Shown here: one piece after another, positions 45,672-56,173 of the stretch
How positions within the stretch are numbered: the stretch's first letter is position 1
Layout: every line of letters starts with the position of its first letter
NCBI RefSeq assembly: GCF_002575655.3
Contig: NC_053035.3
Coordinates: forward strand, 86,515,322-86,579,321
DNA length: 64,000 nucleotides
Direction: 5' to 3'
DNA from: Aegilops tauschii subsp. strangulata
Lineage: Eukaryota > Streptophyta > Magnoliopsida > Poales > Poaceae
The notes under the pieces: generated by a model
Seen by the model: only the letters and a program-made list of their open reading frames with translations
What the model was told of the DNA's origin: nothing
The model's database searches: none
Program-made: the position numbers and the translations under genes

Positions 45672-45682
45672 GGTGGGCGCCA
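45665..45682 (-). other. Primer binding site of element F
   Basis: The minus strand reads TGGCGCCCACCATGGGGC, two bases after the 5' LTR. I do not assign the tRNA; it is not the tRNA-Asp site used by elements A and C. Confidence 0.75.
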
Positions 45683-45684
45683 AA

Positions 45685-46839
45685 TGTCGGGGGTGTCGTG
45701 CGACATATGCCAACGGGTAGCTTATCATGGAGGGGGCTAATAATACGTCGCAGGTGCCTGGAAACGGGATAAGGCGCAAACGTGCCCGCCGGCGAATCTT
45801 ACCCAGGTTCGGGGCTCTCCTAGGAGATAACACCCCTACTCCTGCTCTGCGGGGTCTCCACATGATCACTCAAGCAACAATGGTGGCTACAAGCTTGCTT
45901 CTTGAGCTGTTTCTCTAGAGGGGGAAGAAGAATAAGGCTAGCCCTAACTTCCTCTCTCTATGTGTATGTATGGGTGGACTAAGATCTGAACCCTTTGCAT
46001 GGGTGCCCTGGGGGTTTATATAGGCCTACCCCCCAGGGGTACAATGGTAATCTGGCCGGTGTAGGACCCGGCTGTCAGTGTCTACGGTCGCCGGCTTCTC
46101 CGCCGGCCGCTGGGGCCCGCTGCCCGGTGGGTCCCGCCGGCTGTCTCGTACTTGGCTGACAGGCCGCGCCCGCCGCTGGCGGGTCCTGCCGGCTGCTTAG
46201 TACTGTGGCAATGCCACTGATGACGTGTGCTTTGTCAGGGAAAGCTTGGCTACAGTACCGCCGCCTGGCGGGCGTTCACTGTAGCCACTCCCCGTCTCTT
46301 CTGATTAATGGCGCACAGACTTTGAGGGAGGGGGAGGGCCGCCTGCTGGGAGTCGGCCTCCCCCCGCGCCGACTGGTCGGGGCTCGCGGCCTTCTGGCTT
46401 CTCACGGACAGGTAGGGCCCGCCGCCTGCGGGCCGTATCGACAGCCCGTAGTGGGAGCATGGCCTTCTCTGCTATGGGTGAGGTCATGGGCTGCGTGGCA
46501 ACAGTGCCGCGTTGGGTGAGGGACGTCCGCCCGGTATGCTGCACTGCGGCCACGCTCTGCCCAGGATTCGGGGGTGGCAGGCTGCACTGTAGCCACACCC
46601 AGTCTCGTCGTAATTATGTGGGTGCTAACTTTTGAGGGCGTGAGGGGCCGCCTGCTAGGAGTCGGCCCGTCTCATGGCTTTCTTCTGAGGACCGCCGCCC
46701 TCTGGCAGCCGGCCGCTTGGACCAGCCGGCCCCAAGAAGGCGGATCTTCGGCCTTGAGGCTTGAGGGGCGCAGCTGGCCCCGATGTCTTGAATCTCCATG
46801 GGGAGCAGATGAGGCTACCCGTGGTCGTTTACTCCGACA
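45685..46839 (-). repeat. 5' LTR of element F
   Basis: This 1155 bp LTR has clean TG...CA ends (TGTCGGAGTAAACGA at 46839 and CACCCCCGACA at 45685). It contains the promoter for the minus-strand genes. Confidence 0.92.
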
Positions 46840-47510
46840 CCACCGTTTATCCTTGGTGGCAACAATATAAATATGTGCCTCGCTACCCCTTCTGTCACGA
46901 GGTGACGACACCGCAAGATTGAACCTAGTAATATGCACCACTTTCCACTGAAGATCTAATCATCAATTTTCCCAAAGATGACTCATATATCGGAAAGCAT
47001 TACATAGCTATAACAATCACACATAATAAAGTTAAGAAAATACTTAATTACTTTCAATGAATAGTCTGATCATAAACCCACAATTCATCGGATCCCAACA
47101 AAACGCACCTCAAAAAGATTACACCAAATAGATTAGGGAGTTTTGGAATAATTGTTTCGGGTCTCTCTCTAGGATATTTGGGAATTTATAGCACTGGAAT
47201 TAGGTCAAACGGAGCCACGCAGGGCCCACTAGGTGCACAACGCGCCTACCCCCCAGGGCGCATTGTGCCGCCTTGCCGTCTCCTCGTATGATCTCTGGAC
47301 TCCCCCCAAAATTTCCTAGATCTCTTTTGGTCGAGAAAAAATCATTGAAAAGTTTCGGCGTGTTTTGACTTCGTTTGGTATGTATTTTATGTAAAACCAA
47401 AAACCTGCAGTAGTTCTAAAAAATGATATAAAATGATGTATAAAACATATAAGATTGATAATATAACAGTATGAAAAATAAAAAATTATAGATACATTGG
47501 AGACATGTTA

Positions 47511-47854
47511 GTGATGCACAACTCGAAGGCTCTCTCCGCTCGGGCCAATGTGAGAAAGGGGGCCGCGCCCACCGCTGCCCAATGACGGTGGCCCCAGGCG
47601 TGCCCTATGGTCCACCCTTCATGGACCTCCCGGCCAGGTCGCCTAGGTCTGAGCCGTCCGGGGAGATCGAACAATTCGGATCCGCCCTGAGAGGTCCTCA
47701 CAGGACGAATGGCTTGGAAGCGCTCTTCACTCGCGAGGTACCTAGGGAGGCGGGTACTCTAGCATCTTTTATAGGAGTAGTGATGTAATCATTATCTCAC
47801 TTCATAATAAAGGTAGAGGAAAGTTATTTAAAAATGCATAGATATAAATAGTAC
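47511..47854. other. Low-copy stretch, nothing recognised
   Basis: About 340 bases lie between LTR G and the MITE. A GC-rich part (47520-47700) has open frames but no recognisable domain. Confidence 0.4.
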
Positions 47855-47956
47855 TCCTCCGTCTCAAAATAAGTGACTCAAGTTTGTACTAACTTTATAC
47901 TAAAGTTAGTATAAAGTTAATATAAAGTTGAGTAACTTATTTTTGGACGGAAGGAG
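47855..47956. mobile_element. Stowaway-type MITE
   Basis: It is 102 bp with inverted ends CTCCTCCGTCTCAAAATAAG and GGACGGAAGGAG, flanked by TA on both sides (47853-47854 and 47957-47958). The interior is a palindrome (TAACTTTATACTAAAGTTAG region). Confidence 0.93.
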
Positions 47957-48040
47957 TAGTTGAGATAAAAAGAAGGTTTGTTTCTCCAATTTTTCGTAAC
48001 ATCAGTTTTTTTCCGTATGTCGTCTGCCTCCTCGGAATTC

Positions 48041-48858
48041 TCTATTTGAGGAATTCTGCATCAAACAACCGAGGCATCACACACGAGGATCGCATCAGCG
48101 GGCGCAATGGGCCGGCCCATTCAGAGGCATTTTGTTCAGGTTTTCGTAACCTTGCAGAAGGTTCCAAGCCATTTTTTCACTGTTTTGGGAAGCTTCTAGA
48201 AAACCTCGTTGTTTTCTTCTTCTTTTTTGTTGTTGTTTTTACTGGTTTTTCCAATTTCCTTTTTTGATTTTGATTTTTTGTTTTCTCTTTTTTTGTTTCT
48301 TTTTCTTCATAAATTTTAAAATTGCTCAAAATTTCAAATATTATTTGATTTCTCAAAAAAATGAACTTTCAAATTTTTGTTCGTGTTATTCAAATTTGTT
48401 CCTATTTTGTTGGAATTACAATTATTTTCATGTTTTATTTTTTCCATTTTTATTTTTCTTTAAAATTTTGAAGCATGTTTACAATTTTCATTAATAGTTC
48501 AAAAATTCAAAAAATGATCAGAATTTCAGTTTTATGTTTATATTCTCAGAAATTTACAAGTTTTCAATATTTCATTCAACTTTTCAAAATTTATTCAAAA
48601 TTTTGAATTATATTCAAACTTTTCAATAATTTTTTGAAAGTTCTAAGTTTGGAATTTCATTTTCTATATGTTTACCAATAATGAAAATTCAAAAAATAGT
48701 GTTCACTCATTTTTCCAATTTCGTTTGCAATTTTGAGGGATACGTGGAATTACTTTTTTTAGGGATGCGTGACATAATTGGCTTGCGGCCAATAGGCCGG
48801 CCTAGTTTGCTGCCCGCTTGTAGCCTTGTGCTATACACAGCAGAATGCGTCATATAGG
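48041..48858. mobile_element. Mutator-like element with imperfect TIRs (MULE-1)
   Basis: The left end TCTATTTGAGGAATTCTGC pairs with the right end CCTATATGACGCATTCTGC (minus strand). Further in, AGCGGGCGCAATGGGCCGG pairs with AGCGGGCAGCAAACTAGGCC. The interior is T-rich low-complexity DNA with no gene. Confidence 0.55.
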
Positions 48859-48880
48859 ACGTCCCCGCCTCCTCTTCTGT

Positions 48881-49812
48881 GGAGCTCCTATATGGCGACT
48901 AACGCGCTGGTTATCGTCCAAGCGCGTACCCCCCTGCTCCCCGCGCACCCTCATGGGCCGACTCATGTGCGGGGCGGAAAGCCTCTTTGTTTTTTTTCTG
49001 TTTTCAGTTTTTCCTTTTTTAATAATGATTCGGGATAACAAAAAATTGTGAATTGTGAAAAGAAGTTTGTCAATTCAAAAAATGATCATGATTTGAAAAA
49101 ATGTTTGGGAAATGATAAATGCTCACGATTCAAGAAAATATTCATGATTTCAAAAAAATGTTAGGTTATTCAAAAAATGTTTTCAATTTCTTTAAGAAAT
49201 GTTCATGAATTCTAGAAAAATGTTTGTGAAGTTTTAGAAAATATTTATAATATTAAAAATATGTACAATTTAAAATATTTTAGGAAATTCAATAAGATGT
49301 ACAAGACTTTAAAAAGTGCTCACGAATTTGTAAAAAAAATATTACGATTTTCAAAAAAAGTACTGAATTTATAAAAATGTTCATCATTTGAAAAACTGTT
49401 CGCGGTTTCAAAAAGTGTTCACGAATTAACTAAATGTTCATCATTTTGAATTCGTTGAATAAATTTTGGATTAAAAAAGTTCACCCCGATTTGAAAAAAC
49501 GATGTTCGAATTTCAAAAAATATTCACCAATTTGGAAAAATTGTGCTGGATTTCATAAAATGTTCTGGAAATTTGGGGAAAAATAAAAAAGGAAGAAAAA
49601 GAAAACTAAAAGTTAAACGGAAAAAGAAAAATTAAAGGAGTAAATCTGGAACGAAGTAAAACAATGAGAAAACCGGTTTGGAAAGGTTCAACCTTCCCAA
49701 AACCGGCCATTCGTGAGTTTGATCGGCCCGCATGTACGCCAGCGGGGGGGGGGGGGGGGGGGGGAGCCGGGTGGTACGCGCGCGGCGTGCGCGCCCTACG
49801 TGTTGTATAGGA
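48881..49812. mobile_element. Mutator-like element with imperfect TIRs (MULE-2)
   Basis: The left end GGAGCTCCTATATGGCGAC, then GCGCGTACCCCCCTGCTCCC, pairs loosely with the reversed right end TTCCTATACAACACGTAGG, then GCGCGTACCACCCGGCTCCC. The interior has many AAAATGTTC and GATTTGAAAAAATG motifs in tandem-like disorder and no gene. Confidence 0.45.
49744..49764 (+). repeat. G21 homopolymer
   Basis: Twenty-one consecutive G lie inside the right TIR of MULE-2. The length may be an assembly approximation. Confidence 0.8.
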
Positions 49813-49813
49813 A

Positions 49814-50970
49814 AGGCAAAAGTCTAAAATAAACCTTGAATTTGTATCTCGAGTCTGAATCAAACACTGAATTCAGAATCCTTGAAACTGGCACCCTGTA
49901 CTCACTAATCCCGGTCTATCCCGGTTGATTTCTGCTAAATGCTTGTTTGGCGCACTGGAAAAAGAACGATCTTGATCACCACTCCCGCTGACTACACGGG
50001 CCCATGTGTCGTATTCATCTTTCCCTGCCCGGACTCTCTCCGCCAATCCTTCTCCTCTCAGATCCACTCTGCCGCCACATCTTCTCCTCACCTCGAAGTC
50101 ACACCCGTCGGGTCAAGGTCTCGGAAGAGGCCCGTCATCGCCACCATGGTCAACGGGAAGAGACCGGAGGTGGTCGCCGGTGGGAATGAACGCGCCGACG
50201 CATATACTCGTCGCCCTCGAAATCCTCTGCCATACCAAGGGCCACGATCATGGATGATGCCACATTGGATCCGCCTCGCGTGAGCCCGTTGGCTTGTCGC
50301 CCTCGCCGCCGACCTGCCGCCCTCGCCGTGGTTGATGGGGGTGCCGGAGCTCGTGATTAGATGCGACAAACTGTCAGCGCTTTGCTGGGAGCAGCACGAC
50401 CTGATGTGCGTGACGCGGCCGCGTGCGACACCTACTTCCGAGTGCTCCCATGTGTAGCCGATGCGCTCGTGCAGTTCGTAGCACCTCACCGCTAGAGTCT
50501 CCGTGCTCACGCTGCCCCCAAAGCTCCACTCTACACACCGGTTGCACCTGCATGGCCGAGGTGATGGAGCCTTGGCGCCCACCACGCTGTAGGCGGAGTA
50601 CACGCCTGTACGGATGCCCAAGATCCATCCATGTTGGGCTAGTTCCGATTCCAAATTCTTTTGTCTTTTCTTTTTCCCGTTATCTGCATTAGCATGTTGT
50701 GATGATGGATCTGGACAGAAGAAAGATAAAGCAGAAAGAAAGAGAGTGTGTGGAAGAAGATGGATATGACTTGTAGGCCCTTGTAATCAGTGAGAGAAGC
50801 GGGTAATCCTGACCGGGATTGTTTCTTTCCCGGTTTGACGAAAGTATAGCATAAATCAACTGGAAACGACCGGGATTAGATAATACAGGGTGACAATTTC
50901 AAGGATTTTTAGTTTAGGGTTTGATTCAGACTTGGCTTATAAAATCAAGGTTCATTTCAGACTTTTCTCT
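49814..50970. mobile_element. Long-TIR DNA transposon with GC-rich interior (candidate Pack-MULE)
   Basis: TIRs of about 130 bp match: left AAGTCTAAAATAAACCTTGA, AGTCTGAATCAAACACTGAA and CACCCTGTACTCACTAATCC; right (reversed) AAGTCTGAAATGAACCTTGA, AGTCTGAATCAAACCCTAAA and CACCCTGTATTATCTAATCC. The candidate 9 bp flanks TATAGGAAA and TATGGAAAA differ at two places. The interior (about 49990-50790) is far richer in GC than the TIRs and has a 188-residue open frame on the minus strand (50088-50654) containing CRCNRCVEWSFGGSVSTETL. I do not recognise it. It may be captured host sequence. Confidence 0.6.
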
Positions 50971-51622
50971 ATGGAAAAACCCCCTATTCTGACCGTTGGT
51001 GCGTGGCCTCCACTTACCAAAGTTGTTCTTCAACAAGAAAGAGAAAAAAAAAAACCCAGCCCAGTCGCCCACGAAGCAGAAAAACCAATCCACCGCCGCT
51101 GTCTTTTCCCTCTCTCACATCCCGTCGCTTCCGCCGCCGGCCGGTTACCGTTTCTTCGTCCGTCGCACGCACGCACGCACGCGCACACCTCCTCTCATCC
51201 CCGTCTCACGAGGAGCAGGGGATCGATGGATGTAAGGTTCGGCTTCCAATCCATCCAGGACGCCGGCCAGTCCACCGAGGGGAGAGTCCAAATTGTGCAC
51301 GCGAAAGCCCTAGGCGCCGCGCATACCATCTTCGCCGCCTCGCCCAGCTCTTGCTCGCCTTAGCTCGCGGAGATGGAGCAGGACGCGCCGCCCGTGCCGC
51401 ACCAGGCCCAGGACGACGGCGCCGTGGACGGCTGGGCGCGCGACGACACGGAGCCCTCCCCTACGGCGTCCCGGCGGAGTGCCCCGAGGCGTAGATCCTC
51501 CTCCTTGCCGCCGCCTCCGTGCAGCCGCTCGTCCGCACCCTCAACTACGACTGTGCGTGCTCTTCAACCCTTTGTCTCGAATCCATGGATTGTATTGTCA
51601 TTTGTTTCTGATTTGAGCGTCC
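50971..51622 (+). other. GC-rich leader-like region, possible gene 5' end
   Basis: A CT-rich, CpG-rich stretch with (CGCA)n at 51166-51185 is followed by several ATGs with open frames (for example MEQDAPPVPHQAQDDG at 51373). It has the look of a plant promoter, UTR and first exon. Frames disagree with the phospholipase-like exon downstream. Confidence 0.35.
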
Positions 51623-51712
51623 ATGGGTGGTGGCAGCGGTGGGGAGGAGCCCTGGGACGACCTCGACGCCTGTTCCCGCGACCACAACCACTGCGTCCGC
51701 CCCGCAAGAAAG
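51623..51712 (+). pseudogene. Exon resembling the active-site loop of secreted phospholipase A2
   Basis: The translation includes GGEEPWDDLDACSRDHNHCV and ends with a GT donor at 51713. Plant secreted PLA2 enzymes have GxPCDDLDACCxxHDxCV at the calcium and catalytic site. Here the calcium-loop DD, the LDAC and the catalytic His are kept, but the first Cys is Trp, the second Cys of ACC is Ser and the His-Asp is His-Asn. I could not find the exons for the rest of the enzyme downstream. It is probably a gene relic or a partially captured exon, and inactive as written. Confidence 0.5.
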
Positions 51713-52485
51713 GTACTAAACCAACCACACATCCCCCCTCAGGAATCAGAAACAACCATACATGCTGCCATGAACAGCCCAAACATTACATTGCGTTGTT
51801 AGGACCAGCGAATTCACATGGTAGGAACGGTTAATAAGATGAGCAGCCGTGGATACAGGGAAGTGGCTACAGAATTTCAGAATCCAGACTGTTTGCTGCT
51901 AGCTCTACTCTGCTCCACCATTTGGTAACTGATGGCAATGCAGCAGCTGTGTGGTTCCCACTTTATGCGGCAGCTGTTCTTCTACCAATCTGTTGCTCGG
52001 TGATCAATTGTGTGTGGTTGGTTAATTTACTGGGTAAACTGCACAGCTCAGTAGCATGCAATGCGCTGGGATGACCGGACAAGTCACATGTTCCGTCAGC
52101 CATTCCCTGCCTGCCTATGGCTGTGTGTTCCAGCGATTTCCTTCTAAATTCCACTTGTTATGTGCAGCCGCATGGATTGGGGATATGTACTTCGGTTTGG
52201 GTTCATCAAAAGGGGCAATTGTTGAGCATTTGTATCAACTATCGAGGATCTCAAGTTCACATGGATCACACTATGATCAAGTGCATTCTGGTGCTGTGAT
52301 GATTGTGACGGAAAATGTTAGCAGCAGAAGCAATCGCTACGTAAGTGATAGCCTGTATGACGTCTCTTTTGATCCTGCTTTGTTTATTTTTCAAATCATT
52401 AATATTTCCATTGCTTTTCTTCTTGCATAATTGCTCTAATCTCCAGCAATTTTCTGTTGTTGATAAAAATTGGTAGTATATGCAG
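51713..52485. other. Unassigned stretch after the phospholipase-like exon
   Basis: A 124-residue open frame (52056-52430, plus) has no recognisable domain and ordinary intron-like composition, so I do not call it coding. Confidence 0.4.
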
Positions 52486-52777
52486 CTGTGATCATGAAAT
52501 TGTATTGGGCAGAATAGGGAAAAGGTCATTTGATTAATGGAATAGATGATGCCTTAACTCTGTTCAAGATAGGTCTCAGCTGTTCAAGATAGGTCTCAGC
52601 TGTGATCATGAAATTGTATTGGGCAGAATAGGGAAAAGGTCATTTCATTAATGGAATAGATGATGCCTAACTCTGTTCAAGATAGGTCTCAGCTGTGATA
52701 ATGAAATTGTATTGAGCAAAACAAGGAAAATGTTATTTGTTTAATGGAATAGACTATGCCCTCGTGGCAGGTCTCAG
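52486..52777 (+). repeat. About 93 bp tandem repeat, three copies
   Basis: CTGTGATCATGAAATTGTAT starts at 52486 and 52600, and a variant at 52693. TGTTCAAGATAGGTCTCAGC is additionally doubled at 52561-52600, which makes the first spacing longer. Confidence 0.9.
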
Positions 52778-54925
52778 CTCCAATATTAAAAATCAGTGCA
52801 CCTGAATTGCGACACAATTTTTCTCATTTGGAACTGTGGTTATAAGGTGTTTAATCTGAAAGCTATGCGTTCATGAAATCATCAAGTATGGAAATGCTTG
52901 ACCATTTCTGTAAATTACATAGTACAACATTATCAGTTTGTTTTTTGCATTATTTCCCAGTTCTCTTGCGGTACTATTCAACAACCTATCTTCCTGTCTA
53001 CTAGATGAAAGAGGGTTTTTGTTTACTTAACATGGTTGCCTTATTAACAAAGTCATGGTTTCTGTCAGTTATTTTTTATACACTACCTAAGGAACAACTC
53101 ATCTTCCTGCCTACCAGATATACTACTGCTTGATTGCGTAGCTCCCTGCTTAAGAAGCTCCACCGTTCTTCTATATGTAAAAAATTGAGTTCTAATTTTG
53201 TGGAAAGACACGCACAGTGCTGATGTTCTGAGGGCCGGTGTTCATTTCTAGTGGCAAATAATCTCAGATTTCTATGTGAACTATAATCCCATCTAGATAA
53301 TCCCTCTCGATAAAGCTCCCTTCATTTGAACAGCACAATCTAGCATACAACGGTTCTGATTTGGATTATGGGTGTTTCTCCAAAAACTAAGATTATATGC
53401 CTGAGAACAAACAAATAACATTATAAACTTACCTCAAAGCCTATGGGATGACTGAAGCTTGATAAATAGTTTAATATGCACTGTGGTCTTGTAACAGTAG
53501 AAATAACCTTCGAGGGAAAGAGAACCATAAGTATAGGTCACTGCATAGTAGAAGGCCTGTAATCGTGTCGTTCGTATGCACTATAGTCTCTTTATAGAAG
53601 CCGACAAAAACAGGGACATCCTAAATTTGGTTTTCTGCTCTTTCTCGTCAGTTAAGAAAAGAAACATTAACTCTTGGATTATCAGTAAGGGAATATGCCT
53701 TATTAGAATACTCTTATGGTGGTTATTATTGCTCAACGTTGTGAGGAAAAAGAAGAATATCACGTTTTTGTCTTAGAAAAGGGTTGTGGCAATGTTTTCA
53801 TAAGCGCACCCTGTTATAAGAAATGGAAGTATAGACAATTAGATCAGCTGCATATTTCCTTTGTTATTATATATGTAATCCAGAAGTGCAGGTTCGTGAA
53901 CTGAAAAAATGGTGGCTCCATGCAGGATCTTGACCTCCATACGAAATCTGCAAGGGTATCAACAACAAAGGAAACTGGTGTAAGATTGAGTACTAAGACT
54001 TGAAGATGAGCTACCATCAAGATTATGTCTCGACAATCAAGTATAGTGTGAGCACTTATTTTTCTTTTATACATCAATTAAAATTATCAATTAACTACAA
54101 AGTTATCAACATATTTGTCTTAGATATTAAGAAAACTTAGTAATGTCATGTGCTGTATGGACTTAACTTTGTGTCATCTAGTTAATCAGAGCACAAAGAG
54201 TGAATATCAAGTTGTCTAACTTGAATTATCTGGAACTTTCACCATACCACCTGTACAGTATCCATTAAAATCTGAAATTGGCTCAGTAGTGGCCTTCCCT
54301 ACTGATTTTCAGTTTAAAAAAAAAATCTCAAACTTAAGACTGCAATGCAATATGGGTGCATGTCATTTTTATGATGCCCGAGTAACTGAGAAAGAATTCA
54401 TATATAGTTCTGTTGTGAGTAAACTAAGAAGGGTAAAGTTGCGAAGAAGAAACACAACGATCAACAGTAGTCATATCTTTATTGTTGAATTATAAACTAA
54501 AGTTGCCATGGTAGCAATATTTAGAAAAATCTGATTTTGTAGCAGGGCGCTAAGTTTGACTTAACCTGCAAAAAGTTAAATAAGATTCTAGCATATTCTG
54601 ATGGCCAGCAGATATGAATGTTTCTAGAATAATTATATTTGATAAACTTACACACTTTACTGGCTTGATTGATCTAAAAAATTATTGTTATGCAACCAAA
54701 TTATATTTCTAAAGTTGGTACTATATATAAATTTGAGAAGTGATATAAACAAAGCAGTACGTAAACATGCAAAAAATGTCAGAAGAACTTTAAGGTATCA
54801 TATTAGTTTAATAATCACAGTTATGCAAGAGAATACAGAAATAAAGTGGACTATTGCTTGAATCTCGAAATAACGCATGATCCATATTAAGTTAATTACC
54901 AATACGGTGTCACTTACATAAAAGA
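52778..54925. other. Unassigned AT-rich DNA
   Basis: I see no domain, no transposon end and no RNA gene in these 2.1 kb. The composition is intron- or intergenic-like. Confidence 0.5.
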
Positions 54926-54949
54926 TCTTATATTAGTTTACAGAGGGAG
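54926..54949. mobile_element. Stowaway MITE terminal remnant
   Basis: TCTTATATTAGTTTACAGAG followed by GGAG and TA is the right end of a common Stowaway type. I find no matching left end nearby. Confidence 0.55.
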
Positions 54950-54951
54950 TA

Positions 54952-56100
54952 CTTAAGATAATATTCCTCCAAACCTGATGAAAGTTCTTTTACAGTTAAG
55001 ATCTTTGTTAAAAGGAAATACAAATTCAGTATTTTTGCAATATAACTGGTGTTGGCTGTTCTGCAGGAATTTTTTTACTGAACTCACAGAAGTAGATTGC
55101 GTACCCCATCCAGCGTTCAACCCAATGGACATCGAGGGAACCACTTTGAGTAGGCAATTGTTTGTGTGGAGGAAAATGCATGGTACTAAAACTAACCTTC
55201 CTCTGGTCCAGATGAAATCAAGGCAACTGGGTTTCTATCTTCAAACATCAATTTGTTAGTTCTTCTTGGCTTCAGTGTGTCCCCTCATATTACTGTGTTT
55301 AAACTACAATGCAGTGTGCTAATTATTTTCTAAAAAATTTAGAGTGTATTAATTAAGTAAAACTTATTTGAAGTAGATGTAGCACGGCCTTTAGGATTTT
55401 GCACATTTACCACACCAATTTCGAGTAGTCGTACTTCTACATACATATCTGCTCACCAAATAGCTGCATGATTATTATGAACGTGGTAAACTCTAAAGCT
55501 ATTTTCTTTAGTAGTCCTAAAAGAAACTGAACTATTTGCGTGGGGCCAGAGAAGCGTACTTTCAATACAAACTGCAATTGCTTGGGCAAGAGAAATCAAC
55601 TCAATACTGCAATTTTCCATATGAAGTAGTAAGAGGAGGCGTACCATTGCAAACCAATGTAGGCTGAAGGCTAGCTGCATCTTTGGCGTGTGGTCAAACC
55701 CGGCAAGCTGCAACTATGTGGAGCATCCACACTACTGCCACCACATGCTTGCTAAAACGCTTAATCTGACTGTCCCTGTACATCAGCCAAATCTTCGGCG
55801 AGCATGTTTGATGGCAAGCTCGGGCAACTGTTGTTGTATTGAGTATCCTGATGATAACCGTCATGAAAATCACTATATGGATCGATGTGCCCATCATGTC
55901 TGGTAGTAGCCCACTTTGGAGAAGAATACACCAACCATTTTGGTAGTGGGCATCTCAACACTTCTATTTGGGCCTCATTCCCCTAATACGCTAGTAATTG
56001 TCTCCTTTCCCGTATTTCTATTAGTCTCACTCCCATACACTTCATGATCCGAGAGAGGGAATGCTAGCAGCCATGGTGTCAGTGTCCCCTCCGGCCGTTC
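54952..56100. other. Unassigned DNA
   Basis: A 93-residue frame at 54978-55259 (plus) has no recognisable domain. Nothing else stands out. Confidence 0.45.
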
Positions 56101-56173
56101 ATGCAACTTGAGAGGATGAAGTCTCTAGCGATGTCGCGCGAAAGGCATCGGCGCTAGTGAGTTTGCTACCATC

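Larger units (their letters stand above)
32355..46839 (-). mobile_element. Element F: complete Tat-type Ty3/gypsy retrotransposon (target duplication CCACC)
   Basis: It has a 5' LTR at 45685-46839, primer site, gag, protease, reverse transcriptase, RNase H, second RNase H and integrase on the minus strand. Next come a long 3' region with a gene on the opposite strand and a 3' LTR at 32355-33539. CCACC flanks both sides (32350-32354 and 46840-46844). The dual RNase H and the antisense gene between pol and 3' LTR are hallmarks of the Tat lineage. Every minus-strand gene is broken, so the copy is not autonomous. Confidence 0.93.
31727..47510 (-). repeat. LTR G (Sabrina/WHAM-like), split by element F
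   Basis: The left part (31727-32354) starts TGCTACTTATGG, and the right part (46845-47510) ends ATTGGAGACATGTTA. In reverse, both match solo LTR S; for example GATCCGATGAATTGTG and GTGTGGAGTAATAGTA have counterparts. The outer end differs from the expected GACGTATCA by three transitions, or else is cut back to GAC with an ATGTT duplication (ATGTT also occurs at 31722-31726). I cannot tell which. No internal domain is next to it, so it is probably a solo LTR. Confidence 0.7.

Noticed and set aside
46840..46990. Independent transposon piece right of element F
   Set aside because: It joins to 32354 across element F and continues LTR G.
50890..51363. 157-residue plus-strand frame crossing the end of the long-TIR element
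   Set aside because: It starts inside the TIR and runs through its boundary into CT-rich leader sequence, so it cannot be one gene of common origin.
52056..52430. 124-residue frame as a possible gene
   Set aside because: No domain, no supported splice context, and composition like the surrounding intron-like DNA.
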